Source: Polytrichum commune (Eukaryota; Streptophyta; Polytrichopsida; Polytrichales; Polytrichaceae). From it: DNA of 64,000 nucleotides. The notes under the pieces are model-generated. The model worked only from the letters and a program-made list of their open reading frames with translations, ran no database searches and had not been told where the DNA came from. A program made the translations under genes and the position numbers. Positions within the stretch are counted from its first letter, which is position 1. The number at the start of each line of letters is the position of its first letter. Shown here one piece after another: positions 50,701 through 63,340 of the stretch. The stretch covers positions 1,240,001 to 1,304,000 of the forward strand of contig OX485803.1 of the NCBI GenBank assembly GCA_950295325.1, written 5' to 3'.

Positions 50701-51879
50701 GTTTCCTAGGTGCCCATCAACCGCATGCGCACACATGTCCATGTTGCAGGTCCCACGTCATTTCTCAGTCATCACATGTAACTTTGTCTACACCACATCT
50801 CATCAGTTGTTTGGTTTGCTGATGGATTTTCACTCCCCTCTCCTCCCCCCCCCCCCCCCTCCTCTTTAATGCATATTTTATTGTAATTTCAAGAAAATGA
50901 ACGTTAAAACTTATATAGATGCGTGTGGTAATAAGGAAAATAGAAACGCTTTGGGTATTGAGGTTGTTGGAAGAATTGTTATCTTTTTCTTTTGCCTTGC
51001 CAATATTGATCAATCAAGCACACACATATGTTAGTGTTGCAGGTCCCTCGTCGATTGTTATTTACTACAAGTAACTTCTTCTACATCGCAACACATGAAT
51101 CGTTTGCTTTGTTCTATATGGAAATTTTAGTTTGGTTAGGAAAATGGTTCCAAATCTTCTTAGATGCAATGAAGAGGATGATTAACATGAGGAATGTGAA
51201 AGAAATTGATGTTGTTGGAGAGAATTTTTCTTTTTCTTTTTTCAAATATCTCCTAAGTGTCGATTTCTTTTGCCCCGTATCATCTCTTGGTCATTATGAG
51301 TAACTTCAACAATACATCATGTGGGTCGTGCGTTTCATTGTTTGTCCCCCAAACGTTTGTTCCAATTCCCTTAAATGGGTGTAATTGAGATGCAACAAAA
51401 TGAAGACGTGGAGTGATGATGTGTTGAATGATCAAAGTGTGTGTGCAAGCAACCCACCTTCACATGTATCTTTGATGCTTTAGGGTTACATATAACGCAA
51501 CGTCATAGTAGTATATGCATGTATATTTGGCAACAAAAGAACTCGGGAGAATGGTTACAAATGCATACGTGAAGGAAGACAACCACTAGAGTACCAATGC
51601 AAGTTGTGCTACATTCACCAATCACAATAAGCTCATGCATAGGACAAAGAACACATGTGTAAGTATTAGGGTTTGTACCCTTGTTCATAGTCACAAAGGG
51701 AATGTAATATCCATGGCAATTGTTTGTAGGTTCAAATCCATTAATATTGTGCGTATGACTAAAACCTCCAAAACAAATAATAAGGATCTTTTGTGCACAT
51801 GAAGCTTCAAGGTGAAGACCTTACATGGTGTAATATAATTATTCATAAAGTGAAGTAGATGAAATTATGGGATTGGTCC

Positions 51880-52265
51880 CAAACCTTGAGTTTGTGAGAA
51901 CTAACACAAAGTCACCCAAGTTTTCTTAAGAGTGGTGTCGGCCTATTAAAAACAAGTTTTTCTAGTTTGTTATATCAATATGGATGGGCCAAGTTAGCTT
52001 TTAATAGGTTAATTTGGAATTTAGTTCAACAGATCCCATTCACATAATCCTATCTTAGATCATGTTATTCGTGTCAACGTTTGAGAGTGGAGAGAGGAGG
52101 TTCCAAAGGTTTCACCCAACTTTCAAAATATGCTCCAATGCACAATGAGTTGACAAGCTAACATGCTCTTAATTTTGATTTGTTTTTTAAAATCAAAAAT
52201 CAAAGAAGGGTCAAAGCTACGCTTTCGTCCCTCTTTGAGGGATGTTGAGGATAACTCTAATGCTT
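51880..52265. repeat. Repeat family D, copy 2
   Basis: Contains aagtcacccaagttttctta, cagatcccattcacataatc, gagaggaggttccaaagg and gttgacaagctaacatgctc, parallel to the copy in ATRX intron 17. Lies in the intergenic region upstream of the ATRX gene. Confidence 0.6.
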
Positions 52266-52404
52266 CTATAATAACTCATAGCCAAAACGATTACAATAGA
52301 AGGTTGCACCACATAGCTTGAACATGAAGTTTACCTAATAGTATATCTTCCACCATGAGGCCTTTATCAACACTTTCTACACTTGTTGCTCCAACAAGCT
52401 ATGG

Positions 52405-52405
52405 A

Positions 52406-52474
<69 letters not shown>
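52405..52474. repeat. Compound (TG)8(GA)27 microsatellite
   Basis: A TG run passes directly into a long perfect GA run. Purine-rich on the plus strand and likely polymorphic. Confidence 0.95.
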
Positions 52475-52476
<2 letters not shown>

Positions 52477-52904
52477 ACCTTGATCATAGATGCGAGCTCA
52501 TATGTGAACCATAACGGGTCTATTGCAATGGATCCCATAACATTTGTTTTGCAATATAGGTTTTGATGTGTGGATGAAGCTTGTTCAAAGCTTTCCAAAT
52601 TATATCCAACTTTAGACTAAGTTTCTTGATAACAAATTTATTTTCAACATCATGGACTTAGTTTGCAATGGCATTGAACAAATCAACATTTATTTAATGA
52701 CCAACTATTATAATACCAACAATGATCCTTTCCATAAAGCCTACATTTTCAAGCATGTTCACCTCAAAGGTTTGAAAGCAACACAACCTCAATAAGCATG
52801 CACCTCCACGATGCAACACATGTAAAGAGGAGTTGCTCACATTATGTTAAAAGTCATAGCATGCCCAAACTTATTGTTGTGGGTGACAAGGAAAAGGCTC
52901 CTAC

Positions 52905-53013
52905 CAACAGGGGTCACTTTTAGCTCTAGTTTGGCCAGTGATAACCACTAGATGTAACCAATGTGGTAGGAACCGTTCACTACTGGCCAGCACCAATGGG
53001 TGTGGATGGGCTA
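52905..53013 (-). repeat. Reverse-oriented relative of the 5031-5495 element
   Basis: Reads ccactagatgtaaccaatg, then ggaaccgttcactactggcc and gtgtggatgggctatt. This is the reverse complement order of the element at 5031-5495. It is a truncated copy with no flanking features of note. Confidence 0.6.
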
Positions 53014-54979
53014 TTAGTCAATGTAGTGTGATACCTTGGTGGGATATGCCTATAAAAACAACCAAGACATGGCTTAGGAAACTATTGAACGTGTGGACAA
53101 GGCGACTTGCACCTATCTCCCCTTGAAGGTAGACTCATAGGTTTTCAAATGGTTGGTTGGAACAATATGATTCGTACAAATAACCTCAATTATTGGTGGG
53201 ACCATATCAACAATACACGCATCAAAATATATGCTAAAGAAATCAATCATCCAAGCATCAATTTAACCTTACTTGCCTCAAGCTTACATTTCACATGAGA
53301 TTTGCGTTCCAAGCCACCCAAACAAATTATGAAAAACTCCATACAACTTTAAACTTTTTGTAGTGAAAAATCAACAAACATGTGTTATAGCTGAAGAGAT
53401 GTGGTCCACCTAATTGTAAAGGGATGATTGTAATAAATATATAATGATTCAAAGAATATTACATACAAGTCGCGGAGAAGGGGCAACGACATCCAATGCT
53501 ACAGAACGTAGTGGTGAGAAAACAGAAGACCCTTTCTCTACTCACTTAACATGCAATAGCATTAGAACTTTAGTAACCTTGACCGAACCCACACAAGTTT
53601 CGTTTAAACGTGCATTCAAAAATTGAGGAGCAAATCTTCACCACACAATCCATGCTAATTATAGAAGGCCAATATGACATTGAACACTCCCTCAAAATGG
53701 TCCACAAGCATTTGGGGAAGAAAGAAGGGGATTGGAATCGGGTGGGTCCCTTCCTCCTTCTTCCTCAAAGAGTAGTCCGCCGGATTGTTGTCTTTTGGGT
53801 GGATGATTGATGAAACCTATCCCATGTTCTTCGAACCTTCATCCTTTATATTGGAGGTAAATTTCACAATTGGGATTCTAGTAAAATATTAATAACAATC
53901 AATGTGGGACGGTTCACGCAAAAATGTTCTCAGAATATTCTCATTTTGAACAAACACGCAATTCATCAAAGTCCGACTCTTTCTTCCAAAAACAAGTGGA
54001 GGTTTATGATGCTATGGTTATCATGTTGTGATGAAGTATGTTCATTCAAGGACGTAGTCTATTGTCATATGCTCTATTTGCACTTGTTTATGGAGGTTTC
54101 GTTCATTCCTGGAAGTTTTTAACATCGTTTTGTTTTCTTTGAGCTAGGTGGAAGCAAAAAGCGACAAAGCGGGGGGACCGCCAATGTTGAACCGGTTGAG
54201 TTTGAGAAATAACCAGTTGAATTTCAAGACTTTAATAAAATTACCATTCGTTTAAGAGGAATGCATGGCATATATCTCAAATTGATAAAGGAAAAACTGG
54301 AAAATCACAACTTTGGAAAATCACTAGGATTTTGACCAGTTATGCCCAAAATCCTCCCCGGACACTGGGAGCCGCAAGGGTTGAACTTTATGGCTTTATA
54401 AATCTTATTGTCATGTAGTGATATTGGAATCACAGTACTCCTTTACTAAGATGAATTCACAATAGTGCAAACTCAATTTCATGATTTCCGACCTAATTTA
54501 GCCATAGGTGTTGCCAATCTCATTGGTTTCATGAACCAAGTTCACTATATAGGCAACCAATTTCACTAAATGTTGTGAACAATTTCATGATTTGGTATCC
54601 ATATTTACAATTGTGTCCTTTCCACGAAATACCTCCACATGATGGCCAATGACACCTCTACCCTTGTGCCATAAATCTTTACCCCCCACACACACACACA
54701 CGTGCGCGCAGGTGCACGTAGCCAATGTTGTGATTGCTTTGCTGGAAAAAGCCATGCTAGCAATTTTTGGTATTCCTTGCAAAACCACACTATTTATTCA
54801 CAACTTTCAAATTTTGATTTCATGAATTGTATAACTTTATTTCACAAATAACAATACACCATGTATTGTATAAGATTTTCCTATTCGCACCCCACAACTA
54901 GCTCTACCAAAACCGACATCAGGGCTAGAGGCTTATAAATAAACACGAAACAAAGAGGAATTGATAAACAACGAGAAGG
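53014..54979. other. Intergenic stretch without recognised genes
   Basis: Short unrecognised frames only. A CA repeat followed by GTGCGCGCAGG lies at 54686-54712. No element with defined ends is visible. Confidence 0.5.
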
Positions 54980-55225
54980 CAAAGAATGCGAAATGAGGAT
55001 CGCGAGAAGTTGACGAGTTGACAATACAAAAATCACAACGTGGAATTTTTTTATTTATGAAATTGATTTGGAAGATTCATGAAGTTGCTAGACGTAAAAG
55101 TCCATTATCATGAATTAAGGTGTGTCACATGTCAAGTCATTTTTGAAGAATCATGAAGTAATTTAGAAGGTTCATGAAATTGGTAGAACACTTTGTAAGC
55201 ATTGGTTGGAGGTACATGAACTACA
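54980..55225 (+). repeat. Dispersed repeat, copy 2 (shared with 10860-11125)
   Basis: Same block order as the copy at 10860-11125, including gcgagaagttga near the start and gaaattggtagaacac near the end. Confidence 0.6.
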
Positions 55226-55716
55226 TTTTCATCAATAGATGAAGTATAATACTTCATCTATTGATTTTCCTTACACCTTTTACCTCATTCATTCTTACAT
55301 TGGTTAAAACTTGGTGACCCTCTCAAATCCAACATAGAGTTCTAAAAGTAGTATATGAAAAACATATTAACAGTTGAACATAATCCAATACAACACTAAA
55401 CAATTGATGTAGTTTGACATGTTTATGGAAGTTGTTTTCGTGATTTGTCATGTGGCATCAAGTGTCATGTGACATTCTATCTAGTGCCACCCAATGTGAC
55501 ATGCAATTAACATGGGTTGACATGATAAAATTTATGGGCCACACTAAATTGAATCTCTAATGTAGCCGAATAACATACATTTAAGATGTAAAGGGACAAA
55601 GCTATTTGGAGACCTTTTGACAACATGATAACACTTCATGTGATTGGTCATAAATGTAACATACATTTATTTCGGAATTAGAACTAAAATGTCACGACAT
55701 TAGAATCTTGACATAG

Positions 55717-55888
55717 TTCTCAAGTGCAACTTATGATAGTAAAGTGTGTTGGGTTTTGACAATACCTAGATGTACATAGTTGGGGGAGTTATACATGTGA
55801 ACAGTCACAACACCTATCAAGGGAAGAGCAAACAAGAAGATGGAAGGATGAAAGCCCCAACAAAGTTTTCGTGGGACACGCTATTTTT

Positions 55889-55926
<38 letters not shown>

Positions 55927-56165
55927 TATTTAGTATATTACCATTGTTCTCAAGTGCAAATTATGATAGTAAAGTTTGTTAGGTTACATTACCTAGATGT
56001 ACGTAGTTGGGGGAGTTATATAGGTGAATGTTCACAACACCTACCGTTGGAAGAGCGAACAAGGAGAGGGCAAGATACAAATCCCAACAATGTCTTTGTG
56101 GAATGTATTAATTATTACTTAAGAACCAAACAAAATCCCTAGTTAGCGACTTTAGTTGGGACCAA
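55717..56165 (+). repeat. 230-bp tandem duplication split by an (AT)n run
   Basis: Units start ttctcaagtgcaacttatga at 55717 and ttctcaagtgcaaattatga at 55947. Both carry tagttgggggagttata and cacaacacctatc / cacaacacctacc. An (AT)15 tract at 55891-55921 lies near the junction. Confidence 0.75.
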
Positions 56166-58129
56166 TTAACAACCAACATGTTGGGGACGGGTTGGGGTCA
56201 TGATTTTACTATTACCCCCTCGGTAGGTGTTAGGAAACCAAATTGAAGTTGTACCACCAATCTACCTTTTCATAAAACAAGGGTGATATAGTAAGGCTCG
56301 TCAATAGTAGAAGTAAAGGCCCTCTCATCATTGCATTTAGTGGTAACATTCAAATCATGAAAGCATGTGTGATCTCCACCATCTCAAGTGTCACTTTCAA
56401 CCATGTAAAACCATCATATATTGAATCCGGAGGCTATAAGGGTGAGTTTTACACTAGGGTCCAAGATTGCAGAAACTCCAAAATCAAACACTCCAATTGA
56501 ATGAGAGCAAAGTTTTGAACACAAAAGGGTTTCTATTGTGGTTCGTATCTCAAGGTATTAAAATATGAATAAGTGCTTGTGACATCACTTTTTGTGAAAT
56601 CTTGACACTCCCCACTCGAGAAGACAATTATCATTATAGATTAAGAAGTTAATATTCAAGCTTAGGGTCTAGTCTTGAGTACGAAAGTAAGGTCCATCAG
56701 GTGGTGTTTCGAACCCCTACTTTCTTGAACATAAACCCAAATGCAGACCCACCCTAAGGATGCCTCAAGGTTTCGAGTTCAAAGTTCAAACCTACTCGTG
56801 AGGCGATGAAAGCCTAGCTTTGTCCTATCTTAGGGCGTGACTTGCAAGTCATGTACCCAAGATCAAACATTTATTGGGTCATGTTGTCACGTGCCACGAA
56901 TAAATACATTAATATTCTTAATTTGGAGAATACTTCCCAAAAAAACACAATGTCAAGTGAGTTGTGTAGCAAGACAACTTATGGTATTTGCGGTAATTAT
57001 GTTAGATGGTATAGTAGAAACCTATGTCATGTTAGTTGATCTATCCTAATATAATACTATTGTAATATTTATGGACCTTAAGCGTCATGGGGTTATCCAT
57101 AAAGGTCCAAGGCCAAATCTCTTGCAAATTACCATAAATTTTCATCCAATCCAACAACTTAATAAGAGAAATATGGACCTTTGATGATGGACATGACCAT
57201 ACAAATGGCATGGTTATGAATTTACAATTTACAATTTTAAAATAATTTTAAAATCGGCCATCACAGGTCCCACTTAATTAGATGATACCATAAATATGTA
57301 CATAGTATAATTGGGCAAAAGTGACTCCGCAAACAAAAAAAGGTCTTTCTCAACTTGTAGGGGTTAAAGCCCACTTTCAAGTAAGTAAGAAATTGCCCAA
57401 AAAAAAATGTGTACAATATTTTGGGCATGCAATGGTATCAAATCCAACAAGTTTTTGGAACACATAGGTCTTAAAATTATTCCACTACAAAGCAAGCTTT
57501 CAGTGGTTGATTCTTGAAGTCTCTTACCATCCCCATGTTTCCCTTTCGTGTCTCTTCAAAGCCTCCGCCTTCAAGTGGAGGAAAATGTATTAGTTCCAAA
57601 GCTTGTCATTGGTTTTTCTTTCTTTCTTTTCAATGTTCCTCAACCTCATGAAACCTCTCACTCCTTAGAATAAATGCGGTAATTACAAGTGATTTCAACT
57701 CGTGAGGTTGGTTAACCTAATCACAATGTTTTTGTTTTGGGGCGCATCACATGTACTTCAAGAGTGAGTACAATCATGGTTTGGAGTTTGAATTGCACTC
57801 TTTTCAATGTAAACAATATTTGAAGTGAACATAAAGTCCTCATGTTGTTAAGAATCCATTATCGGTCTTTGAATTAAGCTCAAACAACACAAGGATGATG
57901 TCTATGATTGTCAACACTTGCATGATTAAAGGGTTTCTTCGCACAATGACGTTCGGTTCCCATTTTCAAAACAACAAATCATGCCAACAATAATGTCTTG
58001 TACCAAATATTTATGTGTTACAACCATACAAACACTTGCCCCTACGCAATTACCATGAGAAACTTTACATGTTTATTTTCTTATAAAACATCATGGTAAT
58101 ACTTGTGTGGATGCTATCTTCCTCTACAA
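56166..58129. other. Intergenic stretch upstream of the metallophosphoesterase gene
   Basis: No gene, RNA or repeat with defined ends is recognised. Open frames are short and unremarkable. Confidence 0.5.
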
Positions 58130-58775
58130 ATAACATGCTTGAGGAGCCTCATTGCCCTACAACAAGCTTGTGAAGTAGATTCACTTGCACATAGGTCTAG
58201 AATGCAGAAATCTGAAGAGCATGGCAATTGTGTCCATGATGGAAGTGGTAGGCATGGGTAGGAAGACGACAATTTGCACGTGCAATGCAAATTATAGTTC
58301 ATACATGAGATCGTTAAGAACACGAGATGAACAATTATACACTAATAATACCTATGTATTTGTTGGGTTGGTGCGGAACTAATCATGGTTGAAGAGTGAT
58401 GCGCCATGCAACAAGCATGTGCAATCGCTTTACTTGCAAGAAGATCTTGAACGGAAAATATGAAAAACATGACGTGCATTTGAAGGATGAAGTTGACGGG
58501 TGTGGGCGAGATGGCAACGATGTTGACATACACAACTACAATGAAATATTGTACATGAGAATGTTGAGTAAATAAGATGATGATGTTATATATGACTTGT
58601 TTATACGACGGGTACATACATAAACAATCTTGAATAAAGCAAGCTTTGCTATGGATCAAGATCGTGAGGTTGATTTACTTGCAAGGACATTTTGAATTGG
58701 AAATATAAACAACATGGCGAGCGTGTCAAGGATAAAGGCAATGGGTGTGGGCGGGAAGGTGGCAATGTTGGCGCA
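58130..58775 (+). repeat. Degenerate ~247-bp tandem array overlapping the first exon of the metallophosphoesterase gene
   Basis: Three diverged units are anchored by acttgca at 58183, 58432 and 58677 (spacing 249 and 245). Shared phrases include caacaagc before the anchor and, after it, ggcatgggtaggaagacgac / gggtgtgggcgagatggcaa / gggtgtgggcgggaaggtgg. The third unit contains the gene's start codon and about its first 20 codons. The first two are non-coding relatives. Confidence 0.65.
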
Positions 58776-61700
58776 CGAGTATCCGTATCCGCACGAGCAT
58801 TCACGCCACGCTGTTGTGGCGGTGTTGGTAGCCACCTTGTTCTTCATCTCCACAGACAACATGCACATTGTGCTCCACAAGCTCGACAAAAACATAAAAT
58901 GGTGGTCCATCTATGCGTTCCTCCTTGGCTTCTTCTATTTTTTCTCCTCACCCTTTATCGGGCGGACGATTCAACCAAGCTACTCCAACTTCAGCCGATG
59001 GTAATTAAATTACATCACCAAACACTTCACTCACACTATTACCACTATACAAATCATGCACAAACTTTAGCCAATGTTATATAGATTACATCACTGAAGT
59101 CTTTGAATACGCCGTTATAAAACCACAATATTTTGTAGAACGTTTTGCAAATCTACCACAACAAATCATTTGCAAATCTTTACATGATGCAAGTTATTGT
59201 GTGGGACTCATATGGTGGTAGTGCACATTTGATGGAGACTTTTGAATGTTCTTTGAGGACTACATGGATTATGGCATAGAGTGTGCATAGCTCTAGATAG
59301 GTAGGTAGGTAGATAGATAGATAGATAAACAAATACAATTAGTCAAACAATAATCAAAATGCTTGTCTCTAGTGTCTATAGAGTCATATTAAGTACACAT
59401 AGGGTTCACATTACTTAACATCATTACATGGGAAGAGCACATTCTTTTTTCCCTTGGGAATAAGCTTAGATGGCTACAATGCGGTTTTAGATTAATAAAT
59501 GCAGGACACATAATCTTCATTCGATTTTGACCCAAATCATAAGAAGATGGAGTAATTATAAAAGAGAAGAACATAATAGCATTATGCAACATTCAACATT
59601 TGTGATCTTTCTATATCGGATTTGAAAATGGAGTATGTATGGTGGAATGCTCGGTGTACACTCTCAATCTCATGTTGTTTGTTAGATCATCCATGAATAA
59701 AGTTGAGTTGTTTTGAAATAAAATCACGTGCATCCATGGCCTCACTGTAACATTACCACACCATTGTGGGCGTTGGGAATGTAACCATGAGATGTTGGGA
59801 GTTTGATTTGAATAGGAGTCTTCACGCACACGGTTTCGCATCCCATGGTTATATTCTTAGGACGCACATAACGAACACACATTACTTAGTAATGTTATAA
59901 CAAAGCATTTGTAGAAGCTATGAATAATGCTAAGCTTCATATATAAGAGGATTAACCTAGTGTTAAGTTATGTGTGTGTGGGGCAGGTATGTGGCATGGT
60001 TGTTGATCGCCGCCGTTTACCATTTGCCAAGCATCCGATCGATGGGCGTGGACGTGCGGATGAATTTATCGTTGTTTTTCACATTGTTCTTGGCCTCTGT
60101 TTTGGCCCTCTTCATCTTCCATGTTGTGTTTCTAGGTCTTTGGTATATAGGTCTCGCAGCTCAAGATGCAAATCGACTCCCCGAGCTCCTCACGGTCATC
60201 CAAAATTGCACGGTATGTTACTTAACCCTAACATTCATTTCATTGGCACGTTTTAGGGTAGGTCTAATCACATTGGCTCTGCGTTCGAGAAACTTGGGGT
60301 CTAAAGTACTCCTTACCTTTATCCTCGAGCTTTTAAGGGAAGCCGCACACATTCAAAAACGTCGGTTTGGAAATGGAGTTTGGTAAGTCAAGATAAAAGG
60401 GGTTTGACTTTGATATGTACCTAATATCAAGGAGCTTGATTTCAAGGTTGGTCCCTCTTTAATTGGGTTAAAACATTTGTTTTCAACTCTGATTGAAGAC
60501 ATCGGTTTTGTAAGGTTTAAAATCTCCATTTTTTTTTTATTAAAGCTAGAGCCGGACAATTTGAACCAAAAAAAAGAGGGACCGACCTTGAAATCAAGCT
60601 CCTCGAAATTAGCCATGTGTTAAGGCCACCATGTTTTTACCTTGGTCCACCAAACTATGTTTTAGAAGCAATGTTTTCGAACATGTTTGGCTTCCACATG
60701 TATCGAGCATCTTGGGAAAAGAGTATCTCTATCAAAGGTTTAGAAATTCATGATATGGCTCTTTGACCAAAAATTGACCACTTTGTGGTCACCCAAGCGT
60801 TTAAGGGTTAAACTTTGGTTTAAAAGTATTGGATCTTGATGTAAACACGCTTTTAATGCCATTCACAATTTGCAGTTGTAAAAATTGATTTGGATTTGGG
60901 GCCATGGCCACTTTTTGTGAACTCAAATTCAAATACTTTTGCATTTGAGACCACGTTGCTTTTATTCAGAGATGCTACAAGAATTAGTTAGTATGCATTG
61001 GTTTAAACTTGACCTCGACACAAGGAACTCACACTTGAATATGTGTAGGTGATAAGTATGTTCAACACTTTGGTGCCGAAATGTTGTTTGTCTTAAGTGA
61101 CACATAGATTTATGTAGAGATTCCAACTAATCCAACAATGGCACATAGAATTCTGCTTAGAATTTGAGTGAATTTGAGATTTATGTGTACATGCACTAAA
61201 CTCAGTGGGTGTTGTGGACATTTGTATAGTGTCATTTATCATGGGCAATTCAATAGCGTATCCCACACTATAAACTCAAAACATAAGTGCATATGTAATG
61301 TTGTTAGTCTTTTCCATTCATGGTTTAACCTTTTTTAATATGAAGGTCTTGCCACCCTTTGTGAGGAGAACATGTTTTCTTTCTCAAAATTTGATCCTAC
61401 ATGGTTTGACCGTGATTCTAGAATAAAAGTGCAATATATACATCATTGAAACAATTTCAACATGAATAAAAGAGGATAGGAGAAAAACAGTCGATTTTAT
61501 CACATCTACAAAGATAATGAAATTCATAGGCCAAGTAATTTTATGTATAGAATTAATTATGTTGTTATAATTTGTGTGGGGATTGTAGGTCCTTAGTATC
61601 GCATGTTGTGTTTTCTATAGCCATTGTGGCAACCAAGTGCCGCCGCAACCACAAACATTATGGACCCGGACCCTAAACCCTCTCACTCGAGACACACCCG

Positions 61701-63340
61701 TTGTTGCCACTAGTAATTGGAAAGTGCAACATGTAAAAGACCAAGTTTGTACAAAATGGTTGGGACCTGTTGGATCTGCAAAAGATTACCCAGTCTTCTC
61801 CAAGTGGGCGCTCTATGGAGAGGTAATCAACACAACAACTTTGTGTATATGAATAAAGTTAATTCTAATACCAATACGCATGACAATAAATTTCATTACT
61901 ATAAATTACAAGTTTGTTTGCATGAGAGATAATATTTGTATACAACAAACCTTAATTACCAAGCAAATCCAAAAATTATGATCATACTCAAGGGTGGTAA
62001 ATTATTGTAGTTGGAACTCATCTTATTCACCAAACAAAGTTGGATTTGATAATGCCCATTGTAGGCATGACCCCATATTGTTGTCTTGTGATGTTTGTTT
62101 AGTCTTCATATCTTCAAAGTTCGCAATATCCTATGTAGATAAGTAGGTAAGAAGACTCTTTCTATTGCGCTATGTTTTTTGATGAGAATGAACTTATGCC
62201 ATTGTATTACTAAGCAAGCTCCTTTTGCTAAGCGGGAAGAGAGAATATAACGAGAGAATAGTGCATGGATTGTGGTAACATACATGTAAAATCAACTTGA
62301 ATCTACGATAATTGTTTGCTCCAAGCTCCCAACTGATTACAAATAGAAAGAGAACAATGTCGAGTTGCTTTTGGCCACTTCACACACGAGACTGAGTGCC
62401 CGTGACCATTACACTTCAAGCACTCTCATTGGTGGAAAAGGAGGAGCCAGTCCAAGTTCGCTTCACACTACGCTTGAGGGACCGACGGAGAATGTGAATG
62501 CAAGATGGATGTAAAGTCTACGTGGATTCTTATATTGTATCGAACGGATCAGGTTTTATGGTCACTTGGACTATTTTAAAAAACCACCTCTTGGAGGTAG
62601 GCCTAACACAAAACCGGGAGACCATGGCACTCCGAATGCTCACAACCGTTGATTTGTTCTATTTTATCATGTGTGAGGACCCACGTGAATAGAAATTCAC
62701 TGAAATAGCATTTGATTGAGGATCCGGTCACATATGGCTTCACACTACACTTGAGGATCCATGACCACACTACATGATTTTGGAGGTGTCTTGGGATAGC
62801 CTTTGGACACTTTCTTTTGGGCTCTCACAATTTCATGGTCACGGCTCTTGGCTCGTGTGTGAAGTGGCCCTTAGCATGGTCGTGGCCCATTTTGAATTTA
62901 GAAAAATATTTGTTTGTCTTGTTTTGGGTTGACGTATCACAGTGCTTACATTATAGCTCACACAATAAGTTATTTTTGCTATGGATGCAGTTAGTTTGTA
63001 GTGATGGACGCATTGGGCCATCTGACAATATATCCCCTGTTTACTCTTTATGGGCCACGTTTTTGGGGTTGTACATTGCAAATTTCGTGGTGGAACGGTC
63101 CACAGGGTGATACTACTTCCAACTTATCACAGTCAATGCAATCCATTTTCTTGGGTTGTTTGTTTGTTTTTTAAAACACATTGCTACATTAAATTCCAAT
63201 GCAATGAAAATATTGATATTATTTAACTTGTTTTTCTGGCTGACATTTAGGTGGGCATTGGCACATCTTTCCCTTGACGGAGCCCAAAGAAACACGGTTA
63301 CAACACCTGACTTCTTGGATATGGTGCCTTGGTATTCAGG
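58714..63340 (+). CDS. Calcineurin-like metallophosphoesterase family protein, N-terminal membrane region, truncated by window end
   Basis: Exons: 58714-59000, 59987-60212, 61589-61822, 62991-63106, 63251-63340. All junctions are GT-AG and in phase, giving 317 residues plus two bases. The encoded N-terminus includes EYPYPHEHSRHAV, NIKWWSIYAFLLGFFYFFSS, YSNFSRWYVAW, YHLPSIRSMGVDVRMNLSL, SPVYSLWATFLGLYIANFVV and PDFLDMVPWYSG. I recognise this as the start of the roughly 1000-residue plant family that includes Arabidopsis At4g11800 and At4g23000. In that family the calcineurin-like phosphatase domain follows this multi-pass membrane region, so the catalytic part lies to the right of this window. 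About six hydrophobic segments are visible (near 33-52, 64-84, 97-112, 122-153, 172-185, 265-290). An in-frame TGA lies eight codons upstream of the chosen ATG. Introns are 986, 1376, 1168 and 144 nt. The fifth intron, from 63341, runs off the window. Confidence 0.88.
59296..59328 (+). repeat. (TAGG)n(TAGA)n microsatellite in intron 1 of the metallophosphoesterase gene
   Basis: Three taggt-type units lead into four gata units. Confidence 0.9.
60428..60604. mobile_element. MITE-like hairpin in intron 2 of the metallophosphoesterase gene
   Basis: The left arm, from 60428 (aaggagcttgatttcaaggt then tggtccctcttt), pairs with the right arm, which ends at 60604 (aaagagggaccgaccttgaa then atcaagctcct). 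About 31 of 32 bases match. The loop is roughly 110 bp with no coding content. Confidence 0.72.
62368..62874. mobile_element. ~500-bp inverted-repeat element in intron 3 of the metallophosphoesterase gene
   Basis: Left end gcttttggccacttcacaca then cgag. Right end ctcgtgtgtgaagtggccct then tagc. These form an inverted pair that continues to ccgtgaccat / atggtcacgg. The interior repeats 'cttcacactacgcttgaggg' and 'cttcacactacacttgagga'. No transposase frame. Confidence 0.65.

Noticed and set aside
58692..59084. Overlapping 130-codon plus-strand frame at the metallophosphoesterase start
   Set aside because: Out of frame with the conserved family sequence read from 58714; a shadow frame.
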